From contig NZ_SULI01000014.1 in the NCBI RefSeq assembly GCF_005518135.1, positions 21,187 through 85,186 of the forward strand: a stretch of DNA of 64,000 bases, read 5' to 3'. The notes beneath the pieces were generated by a model. That model was not told the origin of the DNA. It worked only from the letters and a program-made list of their open reading frames with translations, and ran no database searches. A program made the position numbers and the translations under genes. Source of the DNA: Shimia litoralis (lineage in GTDB: Bacteria > Pseudomonadota > Alphaproteobacteria > Rhodobacterales > Rhodobacteraceae). Below, piece after piece: positions 8,908-17,517 of this stretch; position 1 is the first letter of the stretch; every line of letters begins with the position of its first letter.

Positions 8908-9806
8908 CCGAAATTGATGACATCATGCTGAACTTCAGCCCCGCGTCATTACAGTTGCTGAATGGCATTCTCGCTGTGGTGATGTTCTCTATCGCGATTG
9001 ATCTCAAGATCAGCGACTTTCGAGCGCTGTCAAAGGCCCCCAAACCCTTGGTCACGGGGTTGTTTTCCCAGTTTATCGTATTGCCTGCGCTGACGTTTGG
9101 TCTTGTGATTTTGTCTCAACCACGCCCGTCGATCGCGCTGGGCCTGATGTTGGTGGCTGCCTGTCCGGGGGGTAACATTTCGAATTTCATCACCCATCGG
9201 GCTGGTGGAAACTCTGCGCTGTCAGTGTCAATGACAGCCTTTGCGACTGTGGGGGCTATTTTGTTGACGCCTCTGAACTTGGCCTTTTGGGGCAATCTGT
9301 ATGCGCCCACACGCGACATCTTGCGCGCTACGCATATTGATCCGGTGTCGGTTGCGATTACGGTGGGGCTCATGCTGGTCTTGCCTCTGATCCTTGGCGT
9401 GATGCTTAATGCCAAGCGGCCGGATGTCGCGCGCAGACTGCGCAAGCCGTTACAGTATCTTTCGATGGCAATTTTCCTTGCGTTTATCGTGCTGGCGCTC
9501 GCCGCAAACTGGGATTTCTTTCTTGGATACGCTGGGGCTGTGGCAGTTTTGGTGGTGGTGCATAATACACTGGCGTTGGGCGGTGGATATTCCGTGGCAA
9601 CACTTGCGGGCCTCAGCGCGTTTGATCGACGCGCCGTCACCATCGAGACGGGTATTCAAAACTCTGGACTGGGGCTTGTGTTGATTTTCGGGTTCTTCGG
9701 AGGATTGGGTGGCATGGCCGTTGTTGCGGCATTCTGGGGCGTTTGGCACGCCATTTCCGGTCTTGCTTTGGCGGCGGTTATGAACAGAACCGAGGCTGCA
9801 CGATGA
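8904..9806 (+). CDS. BASS-family (bile acid:sodium symporter-like) transporter
   Basis: 300 residues with about nine or ten hydrophobic segments. The family pattern is visible in LMLVAACPGGNISNFITHRA (the conserved CPGG..SN loop with sodium-binding character) and in VTIETGIQNSGLGLVLIFG (the second crossing region, E-x-x-x-Q-N). BASS proteins move organic anions such as bile acids, pantoate or other carboxylates with sodium. The start overlaps the stop of the monooxygenase by 4 bases, and its own stop overlaps the next start, which implies translational coupling. It is probably the uptake or export system for the substrate of this operon. Confidence 0.88.
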   Translation: MTEIDDIMLNFSPASLQLLNGILAVVMFSIAIDLKISDFRALSKAPKPLVTGLFSQFIVLPALTFGLVILSQPRPSIALGLMLVAACPGGNISNFITHRAGGNSALSVSMTAFATVGAILLTPLNLAFWGNLYAPTRDILRATHIDPVSVAITVGLMLVLPLILGVMLNAKRPDVARRLRKPLQYLSMAIFLAFIVLALAANWDFFLGYAGAVAVLVVVHNTLALGGGYSVATLAGLSAFDRRAVTIETGIQNSGLGLVLIFGFFGGLGGMAVVAAFWGVWHAISGLALAAVMNRTEAAR

Positions 9807-10741
9807 CACGGATATTGATCACGGGTGCTGCGGGCATGATTGGTCAGGCGCTGTTGCAGCGCTTGGCCGGCACCGATCACGAGATCGTGGCGACGGACCT
9901 GCGCCCGCCAAAGGTGCTTCCGCCGAATGCGCAGTTTGAAAAACTGGATGTGACCACGGATGATCCTTTGACGGTGATTGCGCGTGTTCAACCCGAGGTC
10001 ATCGTACATCTGGCATCAATTGTGACGCCTCCGAAGGGATCGACACGTCAACTGGAATATGCGGTGGATGTGGCGGGTACCGAAAAGGTTTTGGAAGCGG
10101 CATTGGCTGTGGGGACCCGACGTATTGTTGTGACGTCTTCCGGGGCGGCGTATGGCTATCATCCTGATAACCCTGTGCCCCTGCGCGAAACGGATGCGCT
10201 TCGAGGTAACCCAGAGTTTCCGTATAGCGATCACAAACGTCAGGTAGAAGAAGTGCTGGCGAGCGCCCGTGCCCATGCGCCGCAACTCGAGCAAGTTGTT
10301 TTGCGGGTGGGGACGGTGTTGGGCGCCGGAACCCAGAACCAGATTACGGCCCTGTTTGAAAAACCACGCATATTGGCGGTACGCGGCAGCGAAAGCCCTT
10401 TTGTCTTTATCTGGACAGAGGATTTGGCGGCGATTCTGCACCGGGCTGCCACGGATGGCCCGGCTGGGGTGTTCAACGTCGCCGGAGACGGCGCGCTTGG
10501 CGCGCGCGACATCGCCAAAGTTATGAATAAGCCCGTGCTGCGAATACCTGCATGGCTTCTCAAGGGGGCGCTGGCGGTTGCCAAACCTTTGGGGCTCAGC
10601 CGGTACGGCCCCGAGCAAGTGCGGTTTTTACAATATCGTCCGGTGCTGGCCAATGATGCGCTTAAAACCGCGTTTGGTTATGTGCCACAGAAATCCAGCG
10701 CCGAGGTACTGGCGTATTGGAAAGCGGAGACACACACATGA
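9803..10741 (+). CDS. NAD-dependent epimerase/dehydratase (extended SDR)
   Basis: 312 residues from ATG 9803, overlapping the transporter stop as ATGA. The N-terminal Rossmann motif is ILITGAAGMIGQALLQRLAG, the acidic loop TDLRPP, the central strand VIVHLASIV, and the catalytic region SSGAAYGYHP followed by YSDHKRQVEE, a Y-x-x-x-K pair. The C-terminus is substrate binding. Extended SDRs act on nucleotide sugars but also on 3-beta-hydroxysteroids and related alcohols. Given the neighbours, a small-molecule catabolic dehydrogenase is at least as likely as a sugar epimerase. Confidence 0.85.
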   Translation: MTRILITGAAGMIGQALLQRLAGTDHEIVATDLRPPKVLPPNAQFEKLDVTTDDPLTVIARVQPEVIVHLASIVTPPKGSTRQLEYAVDVAGTEKVLEAALAVGTRRIVVTSSGAAYGYHPDNPVPLRETDALRGNPEFPYSDHKRQVEEVLASARAHAPQLEQVVLRVGTVLGAGTQNQITALFEKPRILAVRGSESPFVFIWTEDLAAILHRAATDGPAGVFNVAGDGALGARDIAKVMNKPVLRIPAWLLKGALAVAKPLGLSRYGPEQVRFLQYRPVLANDALKTAFGYVPQKSSAEVLAYWKAETHT

Positions 10742-11496
10742 AAACCGCAGTTATTTCCGGCGGAAACGGTGGATTGGGGCAAGCCCTTGCGCGCAGGTTG
10801 CAAGGGCAGGGATGGCGCACGGTGCTGCTGGATTTGAATATTGATGGTCTCAGCACGACAGAGACACAAATTCCGTTGGCATGCGACTTGACCGACGCGC
10901 GGCAATTAGCGGATGCGACGGCTCAAATTATTGCGATGTGCCCAACCATAGATCTGGTGATCTATAATGCAGGAATTACCCAAATCGGAGCATTTTCCGA
11001 TACCTCGGTGGACACCATCCGCAAGGTGTTCGAGATCAATGTCTTTGCAGCGATCAACATGGCCAAGGCCTTTTTGACACCGCTCCGAGACTCGCAGGGG
11101 ACCCATCTTGCAATTTCGTCGGTGGCTGGATTTTCTCCACTGTACCACCGGACGGCTTATGCGGCCTCAAAACACGCGCTAGAGGGGTTCTTTGGCTCGC
11201 TGCGTTCTGAAGAGGCAGCATATGGTGTGAAATCGCTGATTGCCGCGCCATCGTTTGTGGCGACAAATATTGGCAACGATCAACGTCAATCCGACGGCGT
11301 TGCCCGCCCCGGATCAGCCACGGACGGTCTTGACTATATGACACCCGACCAAGCGGCCGACATCATTCTGCGTGGTGTGTCCAAACACGCCGCCTTTACC
11401 CCTGTGGGCCGCATTGCGCGGCTCAGTTATGTGATCAATCGAGTGAGCCCGCGGCTGTTTCAGCATTTGATGGAGAAAAACATCAAGGGTACGTAA
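10738..11496 (+). CDS. Classical short-chain dehydrogenase/reductase
   Basis: 252 residues from ATG 10738, overlapping the previous stop by 4 bases. It has the NAD(P) motif SGGNGGLGQALARRL (G-x3-GxG variant), the NAG motif (VIYNAGITQIGAF), catalytic Ser in AISSVAGFSP and the YAASK motif (YAASKHALEGFF). It oxidises or reduces an alcohol/ketone in the cytoplasm. It is the last well-supported gene of the operon, which thus pairs an oxygenase, a transporter and two dehydrogenases. The C-terminus (RIARLSYVINRVSPRLFQHL) is like that of membrane-associated SDRs. Confidence 0.9.
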   Translation: MKTAVISGGNGGLGQALARRLQGQGWRTVLLDLNIDGLSTTETQIPLACDLTDARQLADATAQIIAMCPTIDLVIYNAGITQIGAFSDTSVDTIRKVFEINVFAAINMAKAFLTPLRDSQGTHLAISSVAGFSPLYHRTAYAASKHALEGFFGSLRSEEAAYGVKSLIAAPSFVATNIGNDQRQSDGVARPGSATDGLDYMTPDQAADIILRGVSKHAAFTPVGRIARLSYVINRVSPRLFQHLMEKNIKGT

Positions 11497-11665
11497 TGCG
11501 CTTTGATGAAGCCGTGATCGCACAGAAGCGCGAAAATGTGGCCGAGGCGATGGCCGCATCATAGGCTGGCCGCGACCTAAAAATGACCAAGACATGTGTG
11601 CAGGCAAAACGCCTCACACAACAAAATTGTTGTTGCCAAACAATGCTTATCAATCAGAGGGAAAG

Positions 11666-11749
11666 TGGTGGGCGACCCTGGAATCGAACCAGGCGTGCGT
11701 CTCCGCGAGGGAGTTACAGTCCCCTGCCACACCTTGCGGCCTGTCGCCC
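11666..11749 (-). tRNA. tRNA-Tyr (anticodon GTA)
   Basis: Read on the minus strand: acceptor GGGCGAC pairs with GTCGCCC, followed by A and an encoded CCA (11669-11666). The T arm is CCTGG-TTCGATT-CCAGG, the anticodon loop CTGTAAC, and the variable arm is long, as in class II tRNAs. The anticodon GTA is at 11717-11715. It lies alone between the SDR operon and the rRNA methyltransferase. Confidence 0.95.
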
Positions 11750-11884
11750 ACTTTCCTTGACCTTGCGGTCTCGGTGTGAGGCTGATTACTGTGCCGTGGC
11801 GGGGGCGTCAACAAGAAAATCTCTTGCAGTGGCGGCCTTTGCATCGCATTGGTAATCTGGAATGAAAAACAGGACACCAGACCG

Positions 11885-12664
11885 ATGAAAAAGCCCAAGT
11901 GGGTCGTTGAAAAAGAGCAACACAAACGTAAAGCGGCGGCAGAAACTGTCTGGTTGTTTGGTCTTCATGCGGTGCGTGATGCTTTGATGAACCCGAACCG
12001 CGAAAAATTGCGGTTGGTTGTCACAAAAAATGCATATGACAAGCTTGAGGCCGCGATCACCGAATCAGGTATGACGCCCGAAGTCGTAGAACCACGCCAG
12101 TTCAAAGTGCCGATTGATGCGCAATCTGTGCACCAAGGGGCAGCGCTTGAGGTCAAACCACTGAATTGGGGTGGGATTCGGGACCTTGCGTTGGGCAGCG
12201 GGGATCACGCACCACGTATTCTTTTGCTCGACCGTGTCACTGACCCGCATAACGTTGGCGCCATCTTGCGCAGTGCCGAGGTGTTTGGTGCGCAGGCGGT
12301 GATTGGCACACGCCACCATTCCGCACCTGAAACTGGTGCGCTGGCCAAAACCGCCAGCGGTGCGCTTGAACGCCAGCCCTATTTGCGGTTGCGCAACTTG
12401 TCTGATGCCATCGTTGAACTGCAGAATATGGGCTATATCGTGCTGGGCTTGGATGGCGAGGCTGAAGGTTCGATCGAGGTCGCCCTTGAAGGGAAACGCG
12501 ATCGCGCTGTGGCCTTGGTGCTGGGCGCAGAGGGGCCAGGACTGCGCCAAAAAACCAAAGAAACCTGTGATGCTTTGGTGAAAATTGACTTTGCCGGCGG
12601 GTTTGGGTCGCTGAATGTGTCCAATGCTGCCGCCGTGGCATTGTATGCGTCGCTAGAGCGATAA
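11885..12664 (+). CDS. rlmB: 23S rRNA (guanosine-2'-O-)-methyltransferase, SpoU/TrmH family
   Basis: 259 residues. N-terminal basic tail (MKKPKWVVEKEQHKRKAAAE), substrate-binding domain (LFGLHAVRDALMNPNREKLR) and the SPOUT knot with its three motifs: LLDRVTDPHNVGAILRSAE (motif 1), ALVLGAEGPGLRQKT (motif 2) and FGSLNVSNAAAVALYASL (motif 3). RlmB uses SAM to methylate G2251 of the 23S rRNA peptidyl site. I start it at ATG 11885; earlier non-ATG starts have no ribosome site. It lies just after tRNA-Tyr, which is on the other strand. A closely related SpoU tRNA methylase is the only serious alternative. Confidence 0.9.
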   Translation: MKKPKWVVEKEQHKRKAAAETVWLFGLHAVRDALMNPNREKLRLVVTKNAYDKLEAAITESGMTPEVVEPRQFKVPIDAQSVHQGAALEVKPLNWGGIRDLALGSGDHAPRILLLDRVTDPHNVGAILRSAEVFGAQAVIGTRHHSAPETGALAKTASGALERQPYLRLRNLSDAIVELQNMGYIVLGLDGEAEGSIEVALEGKRDRAVALVLGAEGPGLRQKTKETCDALVKIDFAGGFGSLNVSNAAAVALYASLER

Positions 12665-12814
12665 CGTCCTCGCATAGGTGTCGAGCGTGGTCTTACACTT
12701 CGATCACATAAGGGTTACCAGCCCTTTAAAGGCGCAAAACCGGACTTATGTTGAGGGTCATAAGGGATCAATCCGGAACTTTGATCTCTATTCACTGTCC
12801 CTCGTTCCGCACCT

Positions 12815-12850
12815 AGCGCTCAAGATAACACTTGAGCGCTTTTTTCTTTT
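12815..12850 (+). terminator. Intrinsic terminator, 150 bases after rlmB
   Basis: AGCGCTCAAG and CTTGAGCGCT form a perfect 10-bp stem with a 6-base loop, followed by TTTTTCTTTT. It is unusually far from the end of rlmB (see findings) and 24 bases before the next gene. Confidence 0.93.
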
Positions 12851-12873
12851 TCTAGGGCAGGCTAGGCTGTGGC

Positions 12874-13341
12874 ATGATCTATTCTGATGACTTTCTAAAA
12901 TCGGTGCTTACGCGCACCAAATCGGTGGCCGTCGTAGGGGTATCCTTGAACCCTGTGCGCCCAAGCTATTACGTGGCGCGCTATCTTGGGCTTAAGGGGT
13001 ACAAGGTCATTCCGATAAACCCCATGCATGCGGGTAAGCAGCTGTTTGGCCAGACCGTGTTGGCGAGTCTGTCCGATATTGAGGGACCTGTGGATATGGT
13101 CGATATTTTTCGACGATCAGAGGCCGTGCCGGACATTGTGGATGAAACCTTGGCGCATGTGACAGGGGTGCAAACGATTTGGATGCAAATCGGTGTGGAA
13201 CATGCAGAGGCAGCCGCCAAGGCCGAGACGCAGGGAATTGACGTGATCCAAAACCGGTGCCCCAAAATCGAATATCAACGGCTGTTTGGCGAATTGCGCA
13301 TGGGCGGATTTGCGACAGGCGTCATCTCATCCAAACTCTAG
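12874..13341 (+). CDS. CoA-binding domain protein
   Basis: 155 residues, a single Rossmann-type CoA-binding domain (CoA_binding_2, YccU-like): VAVVGVSLNPVRPSYYVARY near the N-terminus, YKVIPINPMHAGKQLFGQ, then VDMVDIFRRSEAVPDIVDE and a Cys near the end (IQNRCPKIEYQRL). Such proteins bind CoA and share their fold with the nucleotide-binding domain of succinyl-CoA synthetase, but their role is not settled. It appears monocistronic, with a terminator-like hairpin shared with hisE downstream. Confidence 0.85.
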   Translation: MIYSDDFLKSVLTRTKSVAVVGVSLNPVRPSYYVARYLGLKGYKVIPINPMHAGKQLFGQTVLASLSDIEGPVDMVDIFRRSEAVPDIVDETLAHVTGVQTIWMQIGVEHAEAAAKAETQGIDVIQNRCPKIEYQRLFGELRMGGFATGVISSKL

Positions 13342-13352
13342 GTTTGGTGCGT

Positions 13353-13371
13353 GTGGCCCGTTTGGGGCCAC
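13353..13371. terminator. Hairpin between convergent genes
   Basis: GTGGCCC and GGGCCAC arms with a 5-base loop, in the 42-base gap between the CoA-binding gene and hisE. There is no strong T-run on either side, so termination efficiency is uncertain. Confidence 0.5.
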
Positions 13372-13383
13372 CTTATGCATACC

Positions 13384-13701
13384 TTAGGATTTTGGGCGCG
13401 CGGCTTTTTCTGCGATACCGCTGGTGCCTTGGCGACGGTCCAGCTCTGCGAGGACGTCTTGAAACGGAATGTTGCGCGATTGCAGCATGACCAGCAGGTG
13501 GAACAAAACGTCGGCGCTCTCCGACACCAAGCCCTGACGATCATTCTTGACCGCTTCGATGATGGCCTCAACGGCTTCTTCACCAAATTTTTCAGCACAT
13601 TTTTCTGGGCCCTTGGCCAAGAGTTTCGCTGTCCAACTGCTGTCAGGATCGGCCGAGGCGCGCTCGGAAATTGTGGATGCCAAGTTTTCAAGCGTTGTCA
13701 T
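13384..13701 (-). CDS. hisE: Phosphoribosyl-ATP diphosphatase
   Basis: 105 residues, an all-alpha MazG-like pyrophosphatase that hydrolyses PR-ATP to PR-AMP in histidine synthesis. Key features are [20 protein letters not shown], then the metal-binding [15 protein letters not shown], and [12 protein letters not shown]. The start overlaps the hisF stop by 4 bases, so the two are translated together. A free-standing HisE, not fused to HisI, is normal in alphaproteobacteria. Confidence 0.95.
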   Translation of the reverse strand: MTTLENLASTISERASADPDSSWTAKLLAKGPEKCAEKFGEEAVEAIIEAVKNDRQGLVSESADVLFHLLVMLQSRNIPFQDVLAELDRRQGTSGIAEKAARPKS

Positions 13702-14459
13702 GTCAACCTCACTGGGATGCCAGCCGCAGACATATGTTCTTTGGCTTCTTGAATGGTGTATTCCCCAAAATGGAAGATGGAGGCCGCCAAGACAGCACTT
13801 GCGCCGCCTTTGGTCACACCTTCTACCAGATGATCCAATGTGCCGACGCCGCCCGATGCAATCACGGGGACGTTTACCGCATCTGAAATCGCTTTGGTCA
13901 ACGGCAGGTTAAAGCCGGCTTTGGTGCCATCGCGATCCATTGAGGTCAGCAAAATTTCACCGGCCCCTTTGGCAACGACGAGCTTGGCAAATTCGACCGC
14001 ATCAATGCCAGTGGGTTTACGCCCTCCGTGGGTGAAAATCTCCCATTTTCCGGGGCTTACTGTTTTTGCGTCAATCGCCACAACGATGCACTGGCTGCCA
14101 AATTGTGCGGCGGCCTCGGCCACGACATCCGGGTTTGCAACCGCTGCGGAATTAAACGACACCTTATCGGCACCTGCCAACAGCAGGTCGCGGACATCTT
14201 GTACGGTGCGCACGCCGCCGCCCACAGTGAGCGGAATATAACATTGTTCTGCTGTCCGGCGCACAACGTCAAACATCGTTCCGCGATTTTCGTGTGTGGC
14301 ATGGATGTCAAGAAAGCAAAGCTCGTCTGCGCCAGCGGCATCATACGCACGCGCGCTTTCGACCGGATCGCCTGCATCACGCAGGCCAACAAAGTTCACC
14401 CCTTTGACGACACGGCCGTCCGCGACGTCCAGACAAGGAATAATACGGGTTTTCAACAT
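13698..14459 (-). CDS. hisF: Imidazole glycerol phosphate synthase, cyclase subunit
   Basis: 253 residues forming a TIM barrel. The catalytic aspartates sit in [16 protein letters not shown] (Asp11) and [10 protein letters not shown] (about Asp130). The phosphate-binding glycines are visible in [12 protein letters not shown] and [12 protein letters not shown]. HisF uses ammonia from HisH to convert PRFAR into imidazole glycerol phosphate and AICAR. Here it is separated from hisH by hisA, a small membrane protein gene and an opposite-strand gene. Confidence 0.96.
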   Translation of the reverse strand: MLKTRIIPCLDVADGRVVKGVNFVGLRDAGDPVESARAYDAAGADELCFLDIHATHENRGTMFDVVRRTAEQCYIPLTVGGGVRTVQDVRDLLLAGADKVSFNSAAVANPDVVAEAAAQFGSQCIVVAIDAKTVSPGKWEIFTHGGRKPTGIDAVEFAKLVVAKGAGEILLTSMDRDGTKAGFNLPLTKAISDAVNVPVIASGGVGTLDHLVEGVTKGGASAVLAASIFHFGEYTIQEAKEHMSAAGIPVRLT

Positions 14460-14462
14460 GTC

Positions 14463-14735
14463 TCAGGCCTTTGGTGGAGTTTGATTCCGTGGGATTGTCA
14501 CGAGCAATATCACAAGCCCAACCAGCCCAACAGGGATGGTAACCACCAAGAGCCAAAGCGCCGCAATCAAATTGGCCGACAGCACCCCAAGATTGGTTTG
14601 AAACAGCGTGCAAAAATCGCCTTGGCCCATACATCCTGCGGCCCATGCGATCACCACACCAATACAAAACAAAATGATGGGCACGCCGGAACTCAGGAAC
14701 ATCAAAATTCCGGCGACATGAAACTTCTGGCGCAT
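14463..14735 (-). CDS. Small membrane protein in the his cluster
   Basis: 90 residues with two clear hydrophobic segments, about 8-34 (GILMFLSSGVPIILFCIGVV) and 55-80 (IAALWLLVVTIPVGLVGLVI), and two cysteines between them (CMGQGDFC). It lies between hisA (25 bases before) and hisF (3 bases after) on the same strand, so it is part of the transcript. I do not recognise a family. Nothing suggests a direct role in histidine synthesis. Confidence 0.65.
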   Translation of the reverse strand: MRQKFHVAGILMFLSSGVPIILFCIGVVIAWAAGCMGQGDFCTLFQTNLGVLSANLIAALWLLVVTIPVGLVGLVILLVTIPRNQTPPKA

Positions 14736-14759
14736 AATGGGCGGCTTTCAGGTTGCGAG

Positions 14760-15482
14760 CTAGTCTTTCATGACCTGCAAGGCTTGGACCAGATCAATGG
14801 CCCCATCATAGAGTGCACGGCCGGAAATAGCACCATTCAAGGGCGCCCCGCAGGTTTTCAGGGCGCGCAAGTCGTCCAAAGAGCTGACCCCGCCAGACGC
14901 GATCACGGGGATCGACACGGCATTGCCCAAGTCGGCGGTGGCCTGAACGTTCGGGCCTTTCATTGCGCCGTCGCGCATGATGTCAGTATAGATGATGGCT
15001 GCGACGCCGGCGTCCTCAAAGGATTTGGCCAGATCAGTGACCATCACATCGGTTTCTGTTGCCCAGCCTTTTGTTGCAACACGCCCGTTGCGCGCATCAA
15101 TACCAACGGCCACTTTGCCAGGGAATTCTTTGGCAGCTTCGCGCACCAGATCGGGGTTTTCAACTGCAACAGTGCCCAAAATGACCCGTGCCAGACCTTT
15201 GTCGATCCAGCGTTCAATTGTCGCCATATCACGAATGCCGCCGCCCAATTGTGCGGGGACATTGCATTGTTCGAGAATGGCCTCGACAGGGGCCGCATTG
15301 ACGGGCTCTCCCTCAAAAGCACCGTTCAAATCCACCAAGTGCAACCATTCACATCCGGCGTTCACAAACTCGAGCGCCTGTGCGGCCGGGTTTTCATTGA
15401 AAACCGTTTCTTGTGTCATGTCCCCGTGCACCAAGCGCACGGCATTTCCGTCTTTGAGGTCGATGGCGGGGTAAAGGATCAT
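14760..15482 (-). CDS. hisA: ProFAR isomerase
   Basis: 240 residues from ATG 15482, giving the usual HisA length; the much longer open frame upstream has no family similarity. The TIM barrel carries the catalytic aspartates in [14 protein letters not shown] (Asp8) and [10 protein letters not shown] (about Asp130), and the phosphate sites [10 protein letters not shown] and [12 protein letters not shown]. It converts ProFAR to PRFAR in histidine synthesis. The gene is followed on the same strand by the small membrane protein, hisF and hisE. Confidence 0.96.
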   Translation of the reverse strand: MILYPAIDLKDGNAVRLVHGDMTQETVFNENPAAQALEFVNAGCEWLHLVDLNGAFEGEPVNAAPVEAILEQCNVPAQLGGGIRDMATIERWIDKGLARVILGTVAVENPDLVREAAKEFPGKVAVGIDARNGRVATKGWATETDVMVTDLAKSFEDAGVAAIIYTDIMRDGAMKGPNVQATADLGNAVSIPVIASGGVSSLDDLRALKTCGAPLNGAISGRALYDGAIDLVQALQVMKD

Positions 15483-15640
15483 GAGAGCACCGTAGTTGTG
15501 GACCGCATCTGGCGTGCGGTCAGGGAATATTTGGGCGCGGTTTGGCATGGCTTTGCCTGAAATGCAACGTGACCCAAAGTCAGGGTTGATCGGAATCGCT
15601 CTGTCGCTCAGTGTTTTTGACAACTGAGGGAGAGATGAGA

Positions 15641-16039
15641 ATGAAAAAGACATTATTGGCGGCGGCGCTGGCGGTATTCGGGGCAGGCGCAGCGATGGCG
15701 GATCCTGTCGAAGGACTTTGGAAAACCGCACCGGGGGATACGGGCGGCTATTTGCATGTTCAAATTTCCAAGTGTGGTGCGGCCCTGTGCGGGACCATCA
15801 AAGATGCCTTTGATGCCAAAGGGGCAAACACAGGCACCTATGAACACCTTGGTAAAAAAATGATCTGGGACATGCAGGTCGACGGCAAGGGGTACTATAG
15901 CGGTGGCAAAATTTGGGCACCGGACGCAGATAAAACCTATAAATCCAAAATGAGCCTGAGCGGGTCCAAGTTGACTGTCAAAGGCTGTGTCGCGGGCGGC
16001 ATGATTTGTCGGGGACAAGATTGGAAACGCGTCAACTAA
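15641..16039 (+). CDS. DUF2147 exported protein
   Basis: 132 residues from ATG 15641, with GGAG 8 bases upstream (ATG 15635 is an in-frame alternative). A signal peptide ([20 protein letters not shown]) is followed by the DUF2147 pattern: [50 protein letters not shown] and [16 protein letters not shown]. The paired Cys in KCGAALC and CVAGGMIC are typical of the family, whose function is unknown. It is on the opposite strand to the his genes and separates hisA from hisH. Confidence 0.9.
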   Translation: MKKTLLAAALAVFGAGAAMADPVEGLWKTAPGDTGGYLHVQISKCGAALCGTIKDAFDAKGANTGTYEHLGKKMIWDMQVDGKGYYSGGKIWAPDADKTYKSKMSLSGSKLTVKGCVAGGMICRGQDWKRVN

Positions 16040-16139
16040 AGACGATCCGCGTGGAAATGAAAGGACGCGGTCGGGTGTGTGGGTGACATCACGCCATCCG
16101 CCGCGTCGATTTCGGTGTTCGTTCCAGTAATAGAGTGGG

Positions 16140-16778
16140 TTAGGGGGCCCACTTAAGAAAATTCGCAATCATCCGCAGACCCACGGCCTGACTTTTCTCG
16201 GGGTGAAATTGCATGCCCAGCATGGTGTCACGCCCGATGATCGCGGTGACGTCACCGCCATAGTCCACATGTGCCAGCCGTTGATCCAAGTTTGCGACAT
16301 GGAATTGATACGAATGCACAAAATAGGTGTGATCGCCCGATGTAATGCCATCCAGCACCGGATGAGGGTGGTCAATGACCAGATCGTTCCACCCCATATG
16401 CGGTACCTTAAGCGCCGCATCGTCCGGCGAAATTTTTTCAACATCTCCGCTGACCCAGTCCAGGCCGGGTGTGTCGCTGTATTCATGGCCGGTTGTCGCC
16501 ATAAGTTGCATGCCGACACAAATCCCCAAGAAAGGGCGCCCTTTGTTTTCTACTGCGTCGATCATGGCGTCATAGATGCCTTTGTGGCCGCGCAATTCGG
16601 CAGCACACGCCGGAAATGCCCCATCACCGGGCAACACCAGACGATCTGCTTTGGCCACGACGTCCGCGTCGGATGTGACGATGACGTCGCCCGCATCCAC
16701 TTCGGATGCCATGCGTTGAAACGCCTTTTCCGCCGAATGCAGATTGCCGCTTTCATAGTCGATGATTGCCGTCAGCAC
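16140..16778 (-). CDS. hisH: Imidazole glycerol phosphate synthase, glutaminase subunit
   Basis: 212 residues from GTG 16778 (VLTAIIDYESGNLHSAEKAF), which begins right at the hisB stop; the usual HisH length supports this start. It is a class I glutamine amidotransferase with the nucleophile in FLGICVGMQLM and the His/Glu pair in MQFHPEKSQAVG. HisH supplies ammonia to HisF. The gene follows hisB on the same transcript. Confidence 0.95.
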   Translation of the reverse strand: MLTAIIDYESGNLHSAEKAFQRMASEVDAGDVIVTSDADVVAKADRLVLPGDGAFPACAAELRGHKGIYDAMIDAVENKGRPFLGICVGMQLMATTGHEYSDTPGLDWVSGDVEKISPDDAALKVPHMGWNDLVIDHPHPVLDGITSGDHTYFVHSYQFHVANLDQRLAHVDYGGDVTAIIGRDTMLGMQFHPEKSQAVGLRMIANFLKWAP

Positions 16779-16779
16779 G

Positions 16780-17367
16780 TCACAGCGCCCCTTTGGTCGA
16801 TGGCACGGCATCCGCCTTGCGCGGGTCGGTTTCTACGGCATCACGCAGGGCACGTGCCACAGCCTTGAAGGCAGCCTCGACAATGTGGTGGCTGTTGAAG
16901 CCGTGGATTTGATCCACGTGCAACGTGATGCCGCCATGGGTGCTAAAGGCTTGAAAAAATTCGCGTACCAATTCTGTATCAAAGGTGCCGATCTTGTCAG
17001 TCTTTAGGTCGACATTCCAAATCAAATAGGGACGTGCCGACAAATCCAAGGCCGCGCGTACCTGCGCATCATCCATGGGCAAATGGCACGCCGCATAGCG
17101 ACGAATGCCACGTTTGTCGCCCAACGCTTGGGTCAGGGCCTGTCCAAGTGCAATTCCCACATCTTCGACGGTGTGGTGGTCATCAATATGGTAATCGCCT
17201 GTGGCCCGCACCGTCATGTCGATCAACGAGTGACGCGACAGTTGATCCAGCATGTGGTCAAAAAAGCCAACGCCAGTCTGATTGTCGTAGTGACCTGTGC
17301 CATCCAGATTGATCTGAACGGTGATGTCTGTTTCCGCCGTTTTGCGGCTGACCTCTGCGCTGCGCAT
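16780..17367 (-). CDS. hisB: Imidazoleglycerol-phosphate dehydratase
   Basis: 195 residues from ATG 17367, with AAGGAC just upstream; the open frame continues upstream but without family features. The signatures are [17 protein letters not shown] and [18 protein letters not shown] for the metal-binding histidines, and [12 protein letters not shown] and [20 protein letters not shown] in the second half. It dehydrates IGP to imidazole acetol phosphate. The protein is the monofunctional dehydratase, without the HisB phosphatase domain of enterobacteria. Confidence 0.96.
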   Translation of the reverse strand: MRSAEVSRKTAETDITVQINLDGTGHYDNQTGVGFFDHMLDQLSRHSLIDMTVRATGDYHIDDHHTVEDVGIALGQALTQALGDKRGIRRYAACHLPMDDAQVRAALDLSARPYLIWNVDLKTDKIGTFDTELVREFFQAFSTHGGITLHVDQIHGFNSHHIVEAAFKAVARALRDAVETDPRKADAVPSTKGAL

Positions 17368-17517
17368 GTGCCGTGTCCTTTTTCGGGTCTTTGTCGTCCT
17401 TATAGGCATGCGCGCTGCTGCCGCCAAGACGGGTCTTGCGTGGAATTTCGGGGACGTGCCAATTGTGCCCACCCTGTTTACCAGCCTGAGGCCGCGCGCA
17501 CCTTGGCGCGACATGAA

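Noticed and set aside
14028..15560. A 510-codon open frame on the plus strand across hisF and hisA
   Set aside because: Antisense to two clear histidine genes and the small membrane gene; no family features and no ribosome site.
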